The notes: a model not told the origin generated them from the letters alone. DNA of 64,000 nt from Rhodospirillales bacterium (GCA_020638285.1 JACKIV010000001.1:124001-188000); one strand, 5' to 3'; counted from the first letter of the stretch, positions 9,169-18,257 are shown. Translations and numbers: made by a program.

Positions 9169-10155
9169 CTACGTTCCCTCCGGGCCGATGTCGATCACGA
9201 TCCGGTGTCCCGATTTTCCTTCGGGGCGGAGGGCGGAGGTCGAAAGAATCTTCACCGGGCCGTTCAGTTGAAAAACAGCCGTCGACCCCTTGCCTTCGTG
9301 CGCGCTCTGCGTGGACCACGAAGACAGAAGGGATTTTCCCGGAGCGGTTTGAGTCCCGGAGGCCTTCCAGAGCGTTTCCGGCAAATCCACCAGAAGAATT
9401 TTTTCCATATTGTCAAGATCCGTCTGGAATTTAGCCGGGCCGGACAGGTCCAGAACAATTCGTGTGCGGTCCGGGTGAATCCCGATGCGTACACCTGTCA
9501 CGTTTGAGACCTCGGTGGAAGCCGCAGGAACCGGAGTCTGGACCGCAACGGGAGGCGTTTTCGAAGCGGCAGGAGAAGAAAGGGTGGCGGCCTGCGTTGT
9601 GGCCTTGGGCGCAGCAACAGGATCCGACGGGGTCGGTGTTCCGGATGCCACGGAGATTCGCGCGGCCTTTCCGGCCTCGATCAATTCGCGAATCGCCGGG
9701 AGAAGCGTATCAAACTCGCTGCGCAGACTGGCCACAGATTCTTCAAGAGAATCAAGGCGCTCATCAGTGCTTTGAGAGGACTCAAGCGCACCCGTCATAT
9801 CACCGGAAGACGCGCCGCCCAGAGCAGCAGGAGGCTTCGTCGCCGGACCCGTCTCGGCCTTGAACGCCGCATCGGCATAGCGGTCAATGGACAGATGCTC
9901 GCCTCCACGCTCGCCCGGTGACAGGGGAGCCGGGTTTTTCATGCCCTGAAGGCCCGGTGCGGGGCCGGGCGCGATGGATTCGGGGGTCATGGAAGGCTTT
10001 GCCGCGCTCATGGGCGGCGGGGCGGGCGTCTGCGCGGAAACATCCATGGACGTATCCCGATCCGAGCATCCGGTCAGCACCGAAAACGCCGTAAACAGGG
10101 CAACAAGACCGGAAATCCGGAAAGAGCGGGGAGACAAGATCATGGGATGAGACAT
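9169..10155 (-). CDS. AMIN-domain lipoprotein
   Basis: A probable outer- or inner-membrane lipoprotein: the signal sequence contains the lipobox LTGC at about residues 26-29, followed by a long Pro/Ala/Ser-rich linker and a short helical segment (DSLEESVASLRSEFDTLLPAI). The C-terminal ~110 residues form an AMIN-like domain (VTGVRIGIHPDRTRIVLDLSG; later VFQLNGPVKI and HRIVIDIG), a fold that binds peptidoglycan in amidases and secretins. There is no catalytic amidase domain. The start is uncertain: ATG at 10155 or 10143, or GTG at 10191. It is convergent with usg, 9 bases away. Confidence 0.75.
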   Translation of the reverse strand: MSHPMILSPRSFRISGLVALFTAFSVLTGCSDRDTSMDVSAQTPAPPPMSAAKPSMTPESIAPGPAPGLQGMKNPAPLSPGERGGEHLSIDRYADAAFKAETGPATKPPAALGGASSGDMTGALESSQSTDERLDSLEESVASLRSEFDTLLPAIRELIEAGKAARISVASGTPTPSDPVAAPKATTQAATLSSPAASKTPPVAVQTPVPAASTEVSNVTGVRIGIHPDRTRIVLDLSGPAKFQTDLDNMEKILLVDLPETLWKASGTQTAPGKSLLSSWSTQSAHEGKGSTAVFQLNGPVKILSTSALRPEGKSGHRIVIDIGPEGT

Positions 10156-10389
10156 GATGGGAAAAACCGCCTGAACGTCTTTTGCGGACACAAAGCCAGT
10201 GCCAAGGGTATCGTTCTCCTTTCACGTCCGTCAAGAGATGCCGCCATGTTTTTCTGCCTTTGTCCACAGGGGAAGGCGTTGTAAAAAGGGCCGTTTTTCA
10301 GGGTGGAAAGGTTGAAATTTGTCTTTTTGAGAGATTTTTCGGTATTCTGAAGAGGTTGGTCTTTTGATCTTTGCGACGAAGGAGCTCCC

Positions 10390-11022
10390 ATGAAAGATTC
10401 GTCTGCACCTTCTCCGCGCATTCTGTCAGCCGGGAAAGATACGGATATTCCCTTGGAAAGCGCCAGTGCCCAGATTCGCCGCAGCCTTTTGGGATGTCTG
10501 GAAATTGCTCTGTTCATGCCTGTGGCAGCGCGCAGATTCGGCAAAAGCCGCGCGGAAATGACCCGGTCTTTCTTTATCCCGGCCATTGTTCTGTCTCTCT
10601 TTCTGATGATGTTTGGATTTCATCCGGGGATGCGCGAGGGGGCAAACGCCCAGACGCCCCTGTTGTACGTGATTCAAGGGTGGGCCTCAATCGGGCTTTT
10701 TTTGTGGGCCGTGTCCTTTTTTTCGCGAGAGATCGGACGCGGCGAGCATTTCCGCCAGTTTGTGACGGCTTATAACTGGTTGTTCGTTCCGGCGGCGGTG
10801 GTGCTTTTGCCTGCATTGTGGATGGGGGCGGAAGGGTACCGCTCGCCCGAGGAAATTCAGGTCTTTATCACGGCCATGATGTTCTACACTTATGCGATGA
10901 TGGCGTTTATGACGGCGGCGGTCTTACGGGTTCCGCTTGAGCTTGGCGTCTTTATCACCGTTTTGTCCATGGGCATCGACAACGGGCTTGTTGGCGTCGT
11001 TGGCTGGATCCAGGATCTGTGA
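10390..11022 (+). CDS. Hypothetical integral membrane protein
   Basis: 210 residues with a charged N-terminus of about 55 residues and then about five hydrophobic segments (e.g. SFFIPAIVLSLFLMMFGF, LLYVIQGWASIGLFLW, WLFVPAAVVLLPALWM, ITAMMFYTYAMMAFM). No family is recognised; the layout is reminiscent of Yip1-type membrane proteins but this is weak. AAGGAG lies just upstream of the ATG. Its last 99 bases overlap the 3' end of the convergent WecA-type gene. Confidence 0.75.
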   Translation: MKDSSAPSPRILSAGKDTDIPLESASAQIRRSLLGCLEIALFMPVAARRFGKSRAEMTRSFFIPAIVLSLFLMMFGFHPGMREGANAQTPLLYVIQGWASIGLFLWAVSFFSREIGRGEHFRQFVTAYNWLFVPAAVVLLPALWMGAEGYRSPEEIQVFITAMMFYTYAMMAFMTAAVLRVPLELGVFITVLSMGIDNGLVGVVGWIQDL

Positions 11023-12081
11023 TCCGCGCAGCTGGGCCACAAGACGGATGAATCGCTCCGGCCTGAAACAGATCGCGGTGTTGATTCCAAGAAAAGCGAT
11101 CCATGGAATCATCAGGATCGGCTCTGGAATCCCGGCCTGGATTCCGAAAATGCCGATTCCGCCAAAAGTCATTCCGATGCCCAGAATAAGCAGGCTCGCT
11201 CGCCCCGGCGCCATCCCCGCATGGATAAGATGGTGGTGAAAATGCCGTCGGTCGGCGTCAAACGGATGACGTCCCCGGCTCAGGCGGGTGACGAACAAGG
11301 CAAAGGCGTCCATGACCGGAACGCCCAGAATCCACGCCACCGAAACGGGGGACAGAGGCGCATCGCTTCCTTGAGAGACTCTTATATACAGCCATGCCAA
11401 TGCAAGGCCGAGCGCCATACTGCCTGAGTCGCCCAGAAAAACGCAGGCTTTGCGCCGCAGCGGGTTGCGCATGTTGTAGACCAGAAACCCGGCCACCCCG
11501 CCTGCAAGGGCCAGAGCAAAGCCGGAATCTCCACCCCACCCGGCTCCAACAGCCAGCCAGAACAGGGCAATCATCGCCATTCCACCCGCCAGCCCGTCCA
11601 GCCCGTCGATCATGTTCATGGCGTTGATGAGCAGCACCACACAGAAAATCGTCAGGGGAATCGCAAACCGTCCGGTCAGAACATCTCCCAAGCCGAACAG
11701 GTCGCCCATGTTCATGATAACCGCCACGCCGGGCAGGACGATCAGGCAAGCGGCGCCTGTTTGAAAGGCGAATTTGAATTTCGGACCCAGCCCCCGCGCA
11801 TCGTCCACCGCGCCCAGCCCCAGAAGCAAGAGAAGCCCCAGAACCAAAGGCCAGTCCCGGACCAGATCAATCCCGCCCGTCAAGGTCGCCACCATCAGGG
11901 CAATGGGGAAAATCACAAGCCCCCCAACGGGCGGCACGTTTCGGGCATGATCCTTGCGCCCGCCGGGACGGTCCAGAAAGCCACGAGCCTTCGCCATGCG
12001 CCGCACAAAAGGTGTCGCCAGAGCGCTCAGGCCGAAGCTGAGCAGGAGGGGAACGGCCAGACGGAAAAGATCAGGATCCAT
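10924..12081 (-). CDS. Undecaprenyl-phosphate sugar-1-phosphate transferase (WecA/MraY family)
   Basis: Polytopic membrane enzyme that starts lipid-linked glycan synthesis by moving a sugar-1-phosphate, usually GlcNAc-1-P, onto undecaprenyl phosphate. Family motifs in order: VDDARGLGPKFKF (DD substrate/Mg motif), NAMNMIDGLDGLAGG, FLGDSGSMALG, and the HIH-type loop RRHFHHHL. About 11 membrane helices. The start at 12081 (MDPDLFRL) follows AGGAA. The hydrophilic C-terminus (from about RGSQILDP) is entirely antisense to the end of the convergent membrane-protein gene. WecA-like is the best call; the exact sugar is unknown. Confidence 0.88.
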   Translation of the reverse strand: MDPDLFRLAVPLLLSFGLSALATPFVRRMAKARGFLDRPGGRKDHARNVPPVGGLVIFPIALMVATLTGGIDLVRDWPLVLGLLLLLGLGAVDDARGLGPKFKFAFQTGAACLIVLPGVAVIMNMGDLFGLGDVLTGRFAIPLTIFCVVLLINAMNMIDGLDGLAGGMAMIALFWLAVGAGWGGDSGFALALAGGVAGFLVYNMRNPLRRKACVFLGDSGSMALGLALAWLYIRVSQGSDAPLSPVSVAWILGVPVMDAFALFVTRLSRGRHPFDADRRHFHHHLIHAGMAPGRASLLILGIGMTFGGIGIFGIQAGIPEPILMIPWIAFLGINTAICFRPERFIRLVAQLRGSQILDPANDANKPVVDAHGQNGDKDAKLKRNP

Positions 12082-12208
12082 GCCGGACCATTCCTGACAC
12101 GATCCGGAGCGTTTTTCAAGGGGTGGGGTTTTGTCTCTGCTCTTGACTTTTTCGGGGCGATCTTTAAGACCATGGAAGATCAGAAAAGCCTTAAAAAAGG
12201 AAATTCCC

Positions 12209-12847
12209 ATGCCCAATTATCTTGTTTTGATGCGCCACGGCCAGAGCCAGTGGAATCTCGAAAATCGCTTCACCGGGTTTCACGATATCGACATCACCGA
12301 TCAGGGGCGCGAGGAAGCCGCGCAGGCCGGGCGGTGCCTCAAAGCCAGCGGCATCCGTTTCGACGCGGTGTTCACCAGCACGCTGCAACGCGCCTATCAC
12401 ACGGCGGAAATCGCGCTGGAGATGGCCGGACAGGGCGATCTGGCCGGAAAGATGGTTCGTCATGACGACCTGCGCGAGCGTGATTATGGTGATCTGACGG
12501 GCCTGAACAAGGCCGAGACGGCAAAGAAATACGGCGACGAACAGGTGCATATCTGGCGCCGGTCCTATGACGTCAACCCGCCGGGCGGCGAGAGCCTTCA
12601 GGATGTGGTGGAAAAGCGCGTTCGTCCTTATTACGAGGCCCATATCAAGCCTATGGTCGAAGCGGGCAAGAACGTTCTGGTTGCGGCGCACGGGAATTCC
12701 CTGCGGGCCTTGCTGATTATCATCGGGGCGGAAACGCCCGAGTCCATCAACGCCGCCGAACTGCCCACGGGCGCGCCCCTGGTGTTTGAATACGAGAACG
12801 GAAAACGGGCCAGGCGCTACTTTCTGGAAGGCCGGGACGCGGCTTGA
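12209..12847 (+). CDS. gpmA: 2,3-bisphosphoglycerate-dependent phosphoglycerate mutase
   Basis: Glycolysis/gluconeogenesis: interconverts 3- and 2-phosphoglycerate. 212 residues with the phospho-histidine motif MRHGQSQWN near the N-terminus, RAYHTAEIAL, ERDYGDLTGLNK (catalytic Glu region) and the second histidine in AAHGNSLRALL. The start MPNYLVL is preceded by AAAAAAGGA; the in-frame start at 12131 is rejected. Single gene, followed by a 12-bp perfect hairpin. Confidence 0.95.
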   Translation: MPNYLVLMRHGQSQWNLENRFTGFHDIDITDQGREEAAQAGRCLKASGIRFDAVFTSTLQRAYHTAEIALEMAGQGDLAGKMVRHDDLRERDYGDLTGLNKAETAKKYGDEQVHIWRRSYDVNPPGGESLQDVVEKRVRPYYEAHIKPMVEAGKNVLVAAHGNSLRALLIIIGAETPESINAAELPTGAPLVFEYENGKRARRYFLEGRDAA

Positions 12848-12868
12848 GAAGGGCGTGGAAACGAACAA

Positions 12869-12892
12869 AGCCGGGATGGGCCCATCCCGGCT
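12869..12892. terminator. Palindromic hairpin after gpmA
   Basis: A perfect 24-base palindrome (12-bp arms, AGCCGGGATGGG and its complement) between two convergent genes. There is no long T-run on the plus side; on the minus side CTTTG follows. Likely a shared terminator. Confidence 0.55.
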
Positions 12893-12919
12893 CGCTCGGA
12901 TAGTCGTCTGCGACCCTTC

Positions 12920-13282
12920 TTATTTGCTGCGGGGCAGGGTCGTCAGGTAAGACACCAGAATCATGCCGACCATCACGCTCACGGTATAGGACAGGTAAAC
13001 GCCCGCCAGAGCGATCAGAACCGACATAAGGTCTCCGGTCAGTTTTCTGCTGCTCAGGATCAGACCCGAGATCATCAGAACCCATCCGGTGCCGATCAGG
13101 GTGTGAACATGGCCGCCATCGAAGAAACTTCCGATTGTGCCGCCATCAATGAGACCCAGAACACCGAGATAATGCCCAAGGAAGGTGGACAACCCGACCA
13201 GAACCACCGTATAGACCAGAAAAAACCCGATCGCCTCGGTGATCGACCGGACATGGCCGACATCTGTGACTTTTGAGAACAT
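12920..13282 (-). CDS. Hypothetical small membrane protein
   Basis: 120 residues, starting MFSKVTDVGHVRSI, with three to four hydrophobic segments (AIGFFLVYTVVLVGLSTFLG, TLIGTGWVLMISGLIL, MSVLIALAGVYLSYTVSVMVGMILVSYL). AAGGAGG sits at ideal spacing before the ATG at 13282, so that start is well supported over the longer one at 13330. A TATAAT box lies about 65 bases upstream on the minus strand (13340-13346 region). The family and function are unknown. Confidence 0.8.
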   Translation of the reverse strand: MFSKVTDVGHVRSITEAIGFFLVYTVVLVGLSTFLGHYLGVLGLIDGGTIGSFFDGGHVHTLIGTGWVLMISGLILSSRKLTGDLMSVLIALAGVYLSYTVSVMVGMILVSYLTTLPRSK

Positions 13283-13399
13283 AGTACGATCCTCCTTTTC
13301 ATTTGCTGCGGAGAGATTCCGCATCCTCACTCATACCCTGATTATAGCATAAGTTATGGGAATAACATAGGAATCGCACGCGTTTTTATGCTGCATCGT

Positions 13400-13440
13400 T
13401 GCTGCAATACGGAAAATAATGGGGTGCAGCATTTTTTCTT
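13400..13440 (+). terminator. Terminator-like hairpin with T-run
   Basis: TGCTGCA (13400-13406) pairs with TGCAGCA (13425-13431) and is followed by TTTTTTCTT, giving a Rho-independent layout on the plus strand. No plus-strand gene precedes it closely, so its transcript is unknown. It lies in the gap before flgL. Confidence 0.4.
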
Positions 13441-13495
13441 CTACCCTTTCCTCAGGTGCAGCAAACGGAGAAGGAAACGAGGGCAGAAAGCAGAA

Positions 13496-14566
13496 CTATC
13501 CCAGATAATTCGTCAGGGTCAGGTCGCCCAGAAGCGCCGTGATGCGGAAAGAAGCATCAAGCTGGGTGCTCAACATCTTGATCTTCAGGGCGGCTTCGGT
13601 CGTGTCCGCGTCTTCTACGCCTGAGATGATGGAGGCAAGATTATTCTGGTCTTCCAGATGATTCTGGCGAACGCCGTCGATCTGGGCCTGAACGCCGCTG
13701 AGGCGATAACGGATTGTGTCCAGATTGTCGATGGCGCTGTTGATCTCCGCGGCGAGCTGGTTGAAGACCTGATAGAAATTGTCACTCTGGTCTGCTTTTG
13801 TCGCACCGGGGGCCGTGACGGTTCCAACCGGATCGGACGGATCCAGCGTGATCTTGTCCAGCGATCCGGTCAAATTCGACACCATTCCGATCGTCACAAT
13901 CAGGTCGCGAATGGCCGGATCATTCCCCAGAACGGTATAGTCAATGTCCTTGGTGTCGTCTGCCCGAACGAAAACCTTTCCTGCTCCCGTGATGGTCGCG
14001 GAATAGCCGACTGTGGAGTCCACGAGCGCCGTATTGTCCGTATAGCTGTTAATCAGGGTGTCCGTGTCGATGGTCCCGCCGACCCATTCGCTGATCCGGG
14101 TGGTCATGTACGTTGTCATCATGGTGCTGGTCGTAATGGGTTTGGTCTGGGTGTCCGAGCCCGAAAACAAAAATCGGTCGCCGTCCTTGGAGTTAACCAG
14201 ATCAATCAGAAAGGTCTGAACATTTGCCGCAATGTCGTTGATTGTGGTCAACTCGATTTCTCCTTCCGCCGTCTGTGCGGTAAGGGCGTTCTGGACGTTG
14301 ATCGCCTGCGCCTTCATTTCCTCGATCGCGTTGGTCATGAGCTTGATACGTCGGTCGGCGATGTCGATATTGCGCTTGTAGATCTCAATGGACTGGGAAT
14401 CCGCGCGCGCGCGTTCGGACGTGATGACGTCCGTCCCCAGTCCCTTGAACAGGGGTGTTTTCTTTCCTGTGGTGATCTGGGCCTGATAATCGGCAAAAAG
14501 GGTCTGGACCTTTTTGATTCGCTCCATCTGGTCGATGGCCTGTCCCATGGTGGAAATGGATGTCAT
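13496..14566 (-). CDS. flgL: Flagellar hook-associated protein 3 (hook-filament junction)
   Basis: Flagellin-like junction protein located between FlgK and the filament. 356 residues with the conserved flagellin-type N-terminal helix (MTSISTMGQAIDQMERIKKVQTLFADYQAQITTG, split here only by description), the RFLFSGSDTQTKP segment typical of FlgL, and a C-terminal helical D0-like end (DADTTEAALKIKMLSTQLDASF). GGGAG precedes the ATG. It lies 43 bases after flgK and is probably cotranscribed from the sigma-54-type promoter upstream of flgK. Confidence 0.9.
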   Translation of the reverse strand: MTSISTMGQAIDQMERIKKVQTLFADYQAQITTGKKTPLFKGLGTDVITSERARADSQSIEIYKRNIDIADRRIKLMTNAIEEMKAQAINVQNALTAQTAEGEIELTTINDIAANVQTFLIDLVNSKDGDRFLFSGSDTQTKPITTSTMMTTYMTTRISEWVGGTIDTDTLINSYTDNTALVDSTVGYSATITGAGKVFVRADDTKDIDYTVLGNDPAIRDLIVTIGMVSNLTGSLDKITLDPSDPVGTVTAPGATKADQSDNFYQVFNQLAAEINSAIDNLDTIRYRLSGVQAQIDGVRQNHLEDQNNLASIISGVEDADTTEAALKIKMLSTQLDASFRITALLGDLTLTNYLG

Positions 14567-14609
14567 ACCGATTGCTCCCTGTAAAATGTCTTACTCAAAC
14601 CGTCTTTGC

Positions 14610-16991
14610 CTAGATCGCGTTCAAAAGCTCCTTGAACATGTCGTCTATGGCCGTGACCGTCCGCGCCGCAGCCGCAAAGGCTGTCTGGACCACGATCAGA
14701 TGCGCCATTTCCTCGTCCAGATTGACGCCGGACTCGTCCGAAAGCTGTCTTTGCAGCAAATCCTGAAAAGAGAGCTCGTCGGTGTACTGCGCCTCGACGA
14801 GATTGACCTCCTCGGCGTGTCGATTGACGATTTTCTGGCCGATATCGATCAGGGTGCTGGATCCTGTAATGCCCAGAGAAACGCTCAAATCCGGCCCCAG
14901 ATTGGTTTCCTTGAAAGCCGGATGTGCGATGTCCGAAATCGGGTCGGCGGCACCGAACAGGGCCGTGACCACGCCGATCCCGGTCCCGGCGGGCGGGAAC
15001 GCAGCGCCCAGCTGCGGGTTTGCGGGCGCAAGCGTTTCAAACGGACCGCCTGTAAGGGTGATGTCTCCACCGAAAACCGGACCGCCGTTGCTGTCGTCGT
15101 TCCCGGGCCGCAGGGTCAAAGCGCCGGTCGCGCCGTCCACATCCACATACAGCCCCGGAACGCCGGTGCGGGTCGCCGCGTCCCATTCGAGTTTGTCGAT
15201 CAGCTGGGTTTCGGTATCTTGCGGCTCGATCGTTACACGCACAGAGTTTGCGTTGCCCACCCGAACATCGAACCACGGGTCCGTTGTCTCGTACGTGCCT
15301 TCCTCCAGTCCCAGGAACTCCAGTCCCTCGTCTCTCATCCCGCCGACGAACGACGAAGCATCAATGACGATCTGGCCGCGCGACTGGATGACGATCTGTC
15401 CATAGGGGCTGACGCTTGCCACGGCGGCCAGAGAGGCGGGAACGCCCGCCAGCGCGATCTGACTGTTAATCTCCGCTGCGATCTGGTCGCCGGAATTCGT
15501 GATGCCCGGCCCGAGCGGGAAATTGGCCTGCGCGTCTGACAGGTCGATTGTGATGGTGACGGGGCCTGTTGCAGTCCGGGATTCCTGAAAGGTTATCTGG
15601 AACTGGTCACGTACGGGGGCCGCAGGCGGCGTAAAGACATTTCCGCCCGCTGAAATAATGGCGTTGATATCCGAATACAGGGTCATGTCCGTCCGGCCCT
15701 TGACGGTGTTTTCGGAATAAAGCCCCAGCCAGTTTTGCAGCGTGGTTGCGCCTGTGGCGTTGGATCGCACATCGACGGTTCCCACAGCCTCCTGATGGTC
15801 CACGGCTCCGAAAGCGAATTCGACCACCCGGCGGATGACTTCGTTCGATCCGCTCGCCACCGGAAGATCCGTGGAAACGGTCCCGGTCCGCAGCAGGGAA
15901 TAATCGGCCAGGATGTTGTCGTTGACCCGAATCTCGTTTGAAAACCCGACATAGGAAACGGGCGTTCCGGGCGGCGTAATCAGGTCCGGCACCGCATCGG
16001 CGTTGCCGGGGACCGAGCCATTTGAATCGGTGAACAGGCGCAGCCCCTGCGCCTCGAACCGTAGCGCCATTTTGTGCGCCATTTCGTCAAGCTGGGCCTG
16101 ATAGGTCGGCAGGATCTGATCCCGAAGCTCGAACAATCCACCCACGGTCCCACCCAGATTCGTCTGGGTAATGTCGACCGCATTGGGATTGTGGGCGGGG
16201 TCTCCGCCCAGATAAAGCCCCGCTGCCGTGGCCGGATAGGAACTGGTCGCCGAGAGAGGGGTTGAACTGAAGAACAACTCCTCCGGATTTTCGTCCGCCA
16301 GTTGCTGGCCCTGCGACGTCTGGACGACCAGAACGCCATCACCACGGGTAAAAAACGTTATTTCAATTTGCTGCGAAAGGGTTTTGACGGTCTCGTCCCG
16401 GCTGTCTTCGAGCGCCGCAATGCTTTTACCAAGGCGCAGGTTGGATTTGATCTGCTGGTTGAGATCCGCAATCAGGGTCAGAGAGCTGTTGATCTCGCCT
16501 ACGGCCACCGAAATCTGTGTCTGTGTGTCATTGCGCATCTGGGAAATCAAGTCCGCAAAGTCATTGATCTTGTCGGCGACCTTGACGGCTTCGTCGACTC
16601 CGGCCTTGAGCAGGAACCCGTTTCCGGGGTCGTCCGACAGGCTGGAAAAGGAGTCCTTGAGTCGGGCGACTTCCGAGGCCACGGATAACTCTTTCTCCGG
16701 CGCGCCGTGGAATTGCTGGATCTGGTTGAGGTAGTCGGCCTTCACGGACAGGGAGGACGTGCCGCTGATCTGCGTCCACAAGTCGCGGGACAGATTCATG
16801 TCCACCTTGCGAATCAGGGTGTCCGCACGCACCCCGACGGCTGTGCCGTCGATGGCCACGGTCGATTGCGGCAATATTTTCCGGGTATAGCCCGGTGTGC
16901 CCACGTTCGAGACGTTCGTGGCGATGGTGTTAATCTGCTGCTGGGCGATGCGAAGCCCGGTGAGCGCGGAATCAAGAGAGCCAACCGCCAT
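14610..16991 (-). CDS. flgK: Flagellar hook-associated protein 1, unusually long
   Basis: Hook-filament junction protein. The N-terminal rod/hook domain is canonical (SLDSALTGLRIAQQQINTIATNVSN, NVGTPGYTRK), and so is the C-terminal D0 helix (NLDEEMAHLIVVQTAFAAAARTVTAIDDMFKELLNAI). At 793 residues it is clearly longer than the ~480-550 usual in alphaproteobacteria and E. coli. The extra length is in the variable central domains (residues ~330-700), which should be surface exposed. It is the first gene of flgK-flgL. Confidence 0.93.
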   Translation of the reverse strand: MAVGSLDSALTGLRIAQQQINTIATNVSNVGTPGYTRKILPQSTVAIDGTAVGVRADTLIRKVDMNLSRDLWTQISGTSSLSVKADYLNQIQQFHGAPEKELSVASEVARLKDSFSSLSDDPGNGFLLKAGVDEAVKVADKINDFADLISQMRNDTQTQISVAVGEINSSLTLIADLNQQIKSNLRLGKSIAALEDSRDETVKTLSQQIEITFFTRGDGVLVVQTSQGQQLADENPEELFFSSTPLSATSSYPATAAGLYLGGDPAHNPNAVDITQTNLGGTVGGLFELRDQILPTYQAQLDEMAHKMALRFEAQGLRLFTDSNGSVPGNADAVPDLITPPGTPVSYVGFSNEIRVNDNILADYSLLRTGTVSTDLPVASGSNEVIRRVVEFAFGAVDHQEAVGTVDVRSNATGATTLQNWLGLYSENTVKGRTDMTLYSDINAIISAGGNVFTPPAAPVRDQFQITFQESRTATGPVTITIDLSDAQANFPLGPGITNSGDQIAAEINSQIALAGVPASLAAVASVSPYGQIVIQSRGQIVIDASSFVGGMRDEGLEFLGLEEGTYETTDPWFDVRVGNANSVRVTIEPQDTETQLIDKLEWDAATRTGVPGLYVDVDGATGALTLRPGNDDSNGGPVFGGDITLTGGPFETLAPANPQLGAAFPPAGTGIGVVTALFGAADPISDIAHPAFKETNLGPDLSVSLGITGSSTLIDIGQKIVNRHAEEVNLVEAQYTDELSFQDLLQRQLSDESGVNLDEEMAHLIVVQTAFAAAARTVTAIDDMFKELLNAI

Positions 16992-17042
16992 GACGTTTCA
17001 CTATCCTCAAAACAGGGGTTTTACGGGTCACGGAAACGAGGA

Positions 17043-17058
17043 TGCAAGAAAGGTGCCA
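17043..17058 (-). promoter_or_regulatory. Sigma-54-type promoter upstream of flgK
   Basis: On the minus strand the sequence reads TGGCACCTTTCTTGCA: GG at -24 (17056-17057) and GC at -12 (17044-17045) separated by exactly ten bases, close to the RpoN consensus TGGCACG-N4-TTGCW. It would start transcription about 40 bases before flgK. Confidence 0.75.
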
Positions 17059-17169
17059 TGTATGTTTTCCGGAATGTCGTGAATGATACGAAACCCCTGT
17101 CTTTTTCCTGTCAAATCCTTACAATGCCACGAGTGCCTTTTCTCTTCGTGGCCCGAAGGGGCGTTTTTC

Positions 17170-17436
17170 ATGAATGAAACCGAAATCATCGATCTGGTGC
17201 GTGAGGCGATTTTGCTGACCATCAAGGTCAGTGCGCCCGTGATGATCGTGGGGCTTGTGGTCGGGGTGTCGATTGCGCTTGTTCAGGCATTGACACAGAT
17301 TCAGGAAGTTACCCTTGTCTTTGTGCCAAAGATTCTGGCGATTTTTCTGGCTTTGTTTTTCTTCTTTCCGATGATGACGGCGCTTCTGGTTGAATTCACG
17401 AAGATGCTGGCGGATCGGATCGTGGGCGGCGGTTGA
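17170..17436 (+). CDS. fliQ: Flagellar export apparatus protein FliQ
   Basis: 88-residue inner-membrane component of the flagellar type III export gate. MNETEIIDLVREAILLTIK, VSAPVMIVGLVVGVSIALVQ, ALTQIQEVTLVFVPK, with two membrane helices, are canonical. It stands alone: the usual partners fliP and fliR are not adjacent. The start at 17170 has a GAAGGGG site; a longer in-frame start at 17083 is rejected. Divergent from flgK. Confidence 0.93.
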   Translation: MNETEIIDLVREAILLTIKVSAPVMIVGLVVGVSIALVQALTQIQEVTLVFVPKILAIFLALFFFFPMMTALLVEFTKMLADRIVGGG

Positions 17437-17548
17437 CGCCGTCAAAAATCTCTGCGACACTTTGACGCATGGAGGCGATTCGCCCCGTTTGATACCGTAT
17501 TCCCCGTGAGTTCCTCGTCTGCCCCCTTTTTTTCGGAGATCCTGTCCC

Positions 17549-18208
17549 ATGAACGCGAATCGGTTTTTTCTGGCCGGGGCTTTTGCTGTCGGTCTGTCTG
17601 GCGTTTGCGCCCCTTCTGTGCATGCAGAGCCCTGGAAACAGGAAGGCGACTGGTTGGTTCGCGGGCGCGGAATCATGGTTGCACCGTCCGAAGACGCGAG
17701 GATCCGCCCGATTGGCGGGGATGTCAGTATCAACAATTCTTTCGTCCCTGAACTGGATTTTTCGTATTTTCTGACAAACCATCTGGCGCTGGAGCTGATT
17801 CTGGCGACGACGCCTCATGATGCGAAAGCTCTGGGAACCACGGTGGGCGACGTCGATCTGGGGCATGTCTGGCTGATCCCGCCGACCTTGACCCTTCAGT
17901 ATCACTTTGATCCGATAACGGAGTGGAAATTCAGCCCGTATTTCGGCGCCGGGATCAACTATACGATCTTCCACCGTGAAGATACGCCGGGCGATGTTGT
18001 GACCCACTCTGCGTTTGACAACAGTTTCGGCTATGCGCTTCAGGCCGGGATGGATGTTCCCCTGAATGGGAATTTTTTCCTGAACGTGGATGTCAAGCGC
18101 CTGTGGCTGAGCACCGATGCGCATTTTCGGACTGTTGTTGGCAATGTTGATGCCGATGTCGATATTGATCCGTGGATTGTTGGGGTCGGGTTTGGATACA
18201 AGTTCTGA
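17549..18208 (+). CDS. ompW: OmpW-family outer membrane protein
   Basis: 219 residues. Signal peptide (residues 1-~26, ending SVHA), then an eight-stranded barrel with OmpW landmarks: GDWLVRGRGIMVAPSEDA, the FVPELDFSYFLTNHLALELI strand, HDAKALG, LPPT-like LIPPTLTLQYHF, FSPYFGAGINYT, and an aromatic C-terminus (GVGFGYKF) for BAM recognition. OmpW proteins carry small hydrophobic molecules across the outer membrane. Followed by a strong terminator. Confidence 0.92.
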   Translation: MNANRFFLAGAFAVGLSGVCAPSVHAEPWKQEGDWLVRGRGIMVAPSEDARIRPIGGDVSINNSFVPELDFSYFLTNHLALELILATTPHDAKALGTTVGDVDLGHVWLIPPTLTLQYHFDPITEWKFSPYFGAGINYTIFHREDTPGDVVTHSAFDNSFGYALQAGMDVPLNGNFFLNVDVKRLWLSTDAHFRTVVGNVDADVDIDPWIVGVGFGYKF

Positions 18209-18232
18209 TGCTTTTTACCTTTTCTGATGTGT

Positions 18233-18257
18233 AAAAGGCCCCGAAAGGGGCCTTTTT
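18233..18257 (+). terminator. Rho-independent terminator of ompW
   Basis: Stem AAAAGGCCCC / GGGGCCTTTTT with a GAAA loop: a textbook intrinsic terminator directly after ompW. Confidence 0.92.

Noticed and set aside
17014..17100. Inverted ACAGGGGTTT / AAACCCCTGT pair between flgK and fliQ
   Set aside because: The arms are about 70 bases apart and span the sigma-54-type site; no good structural or regulatory case.
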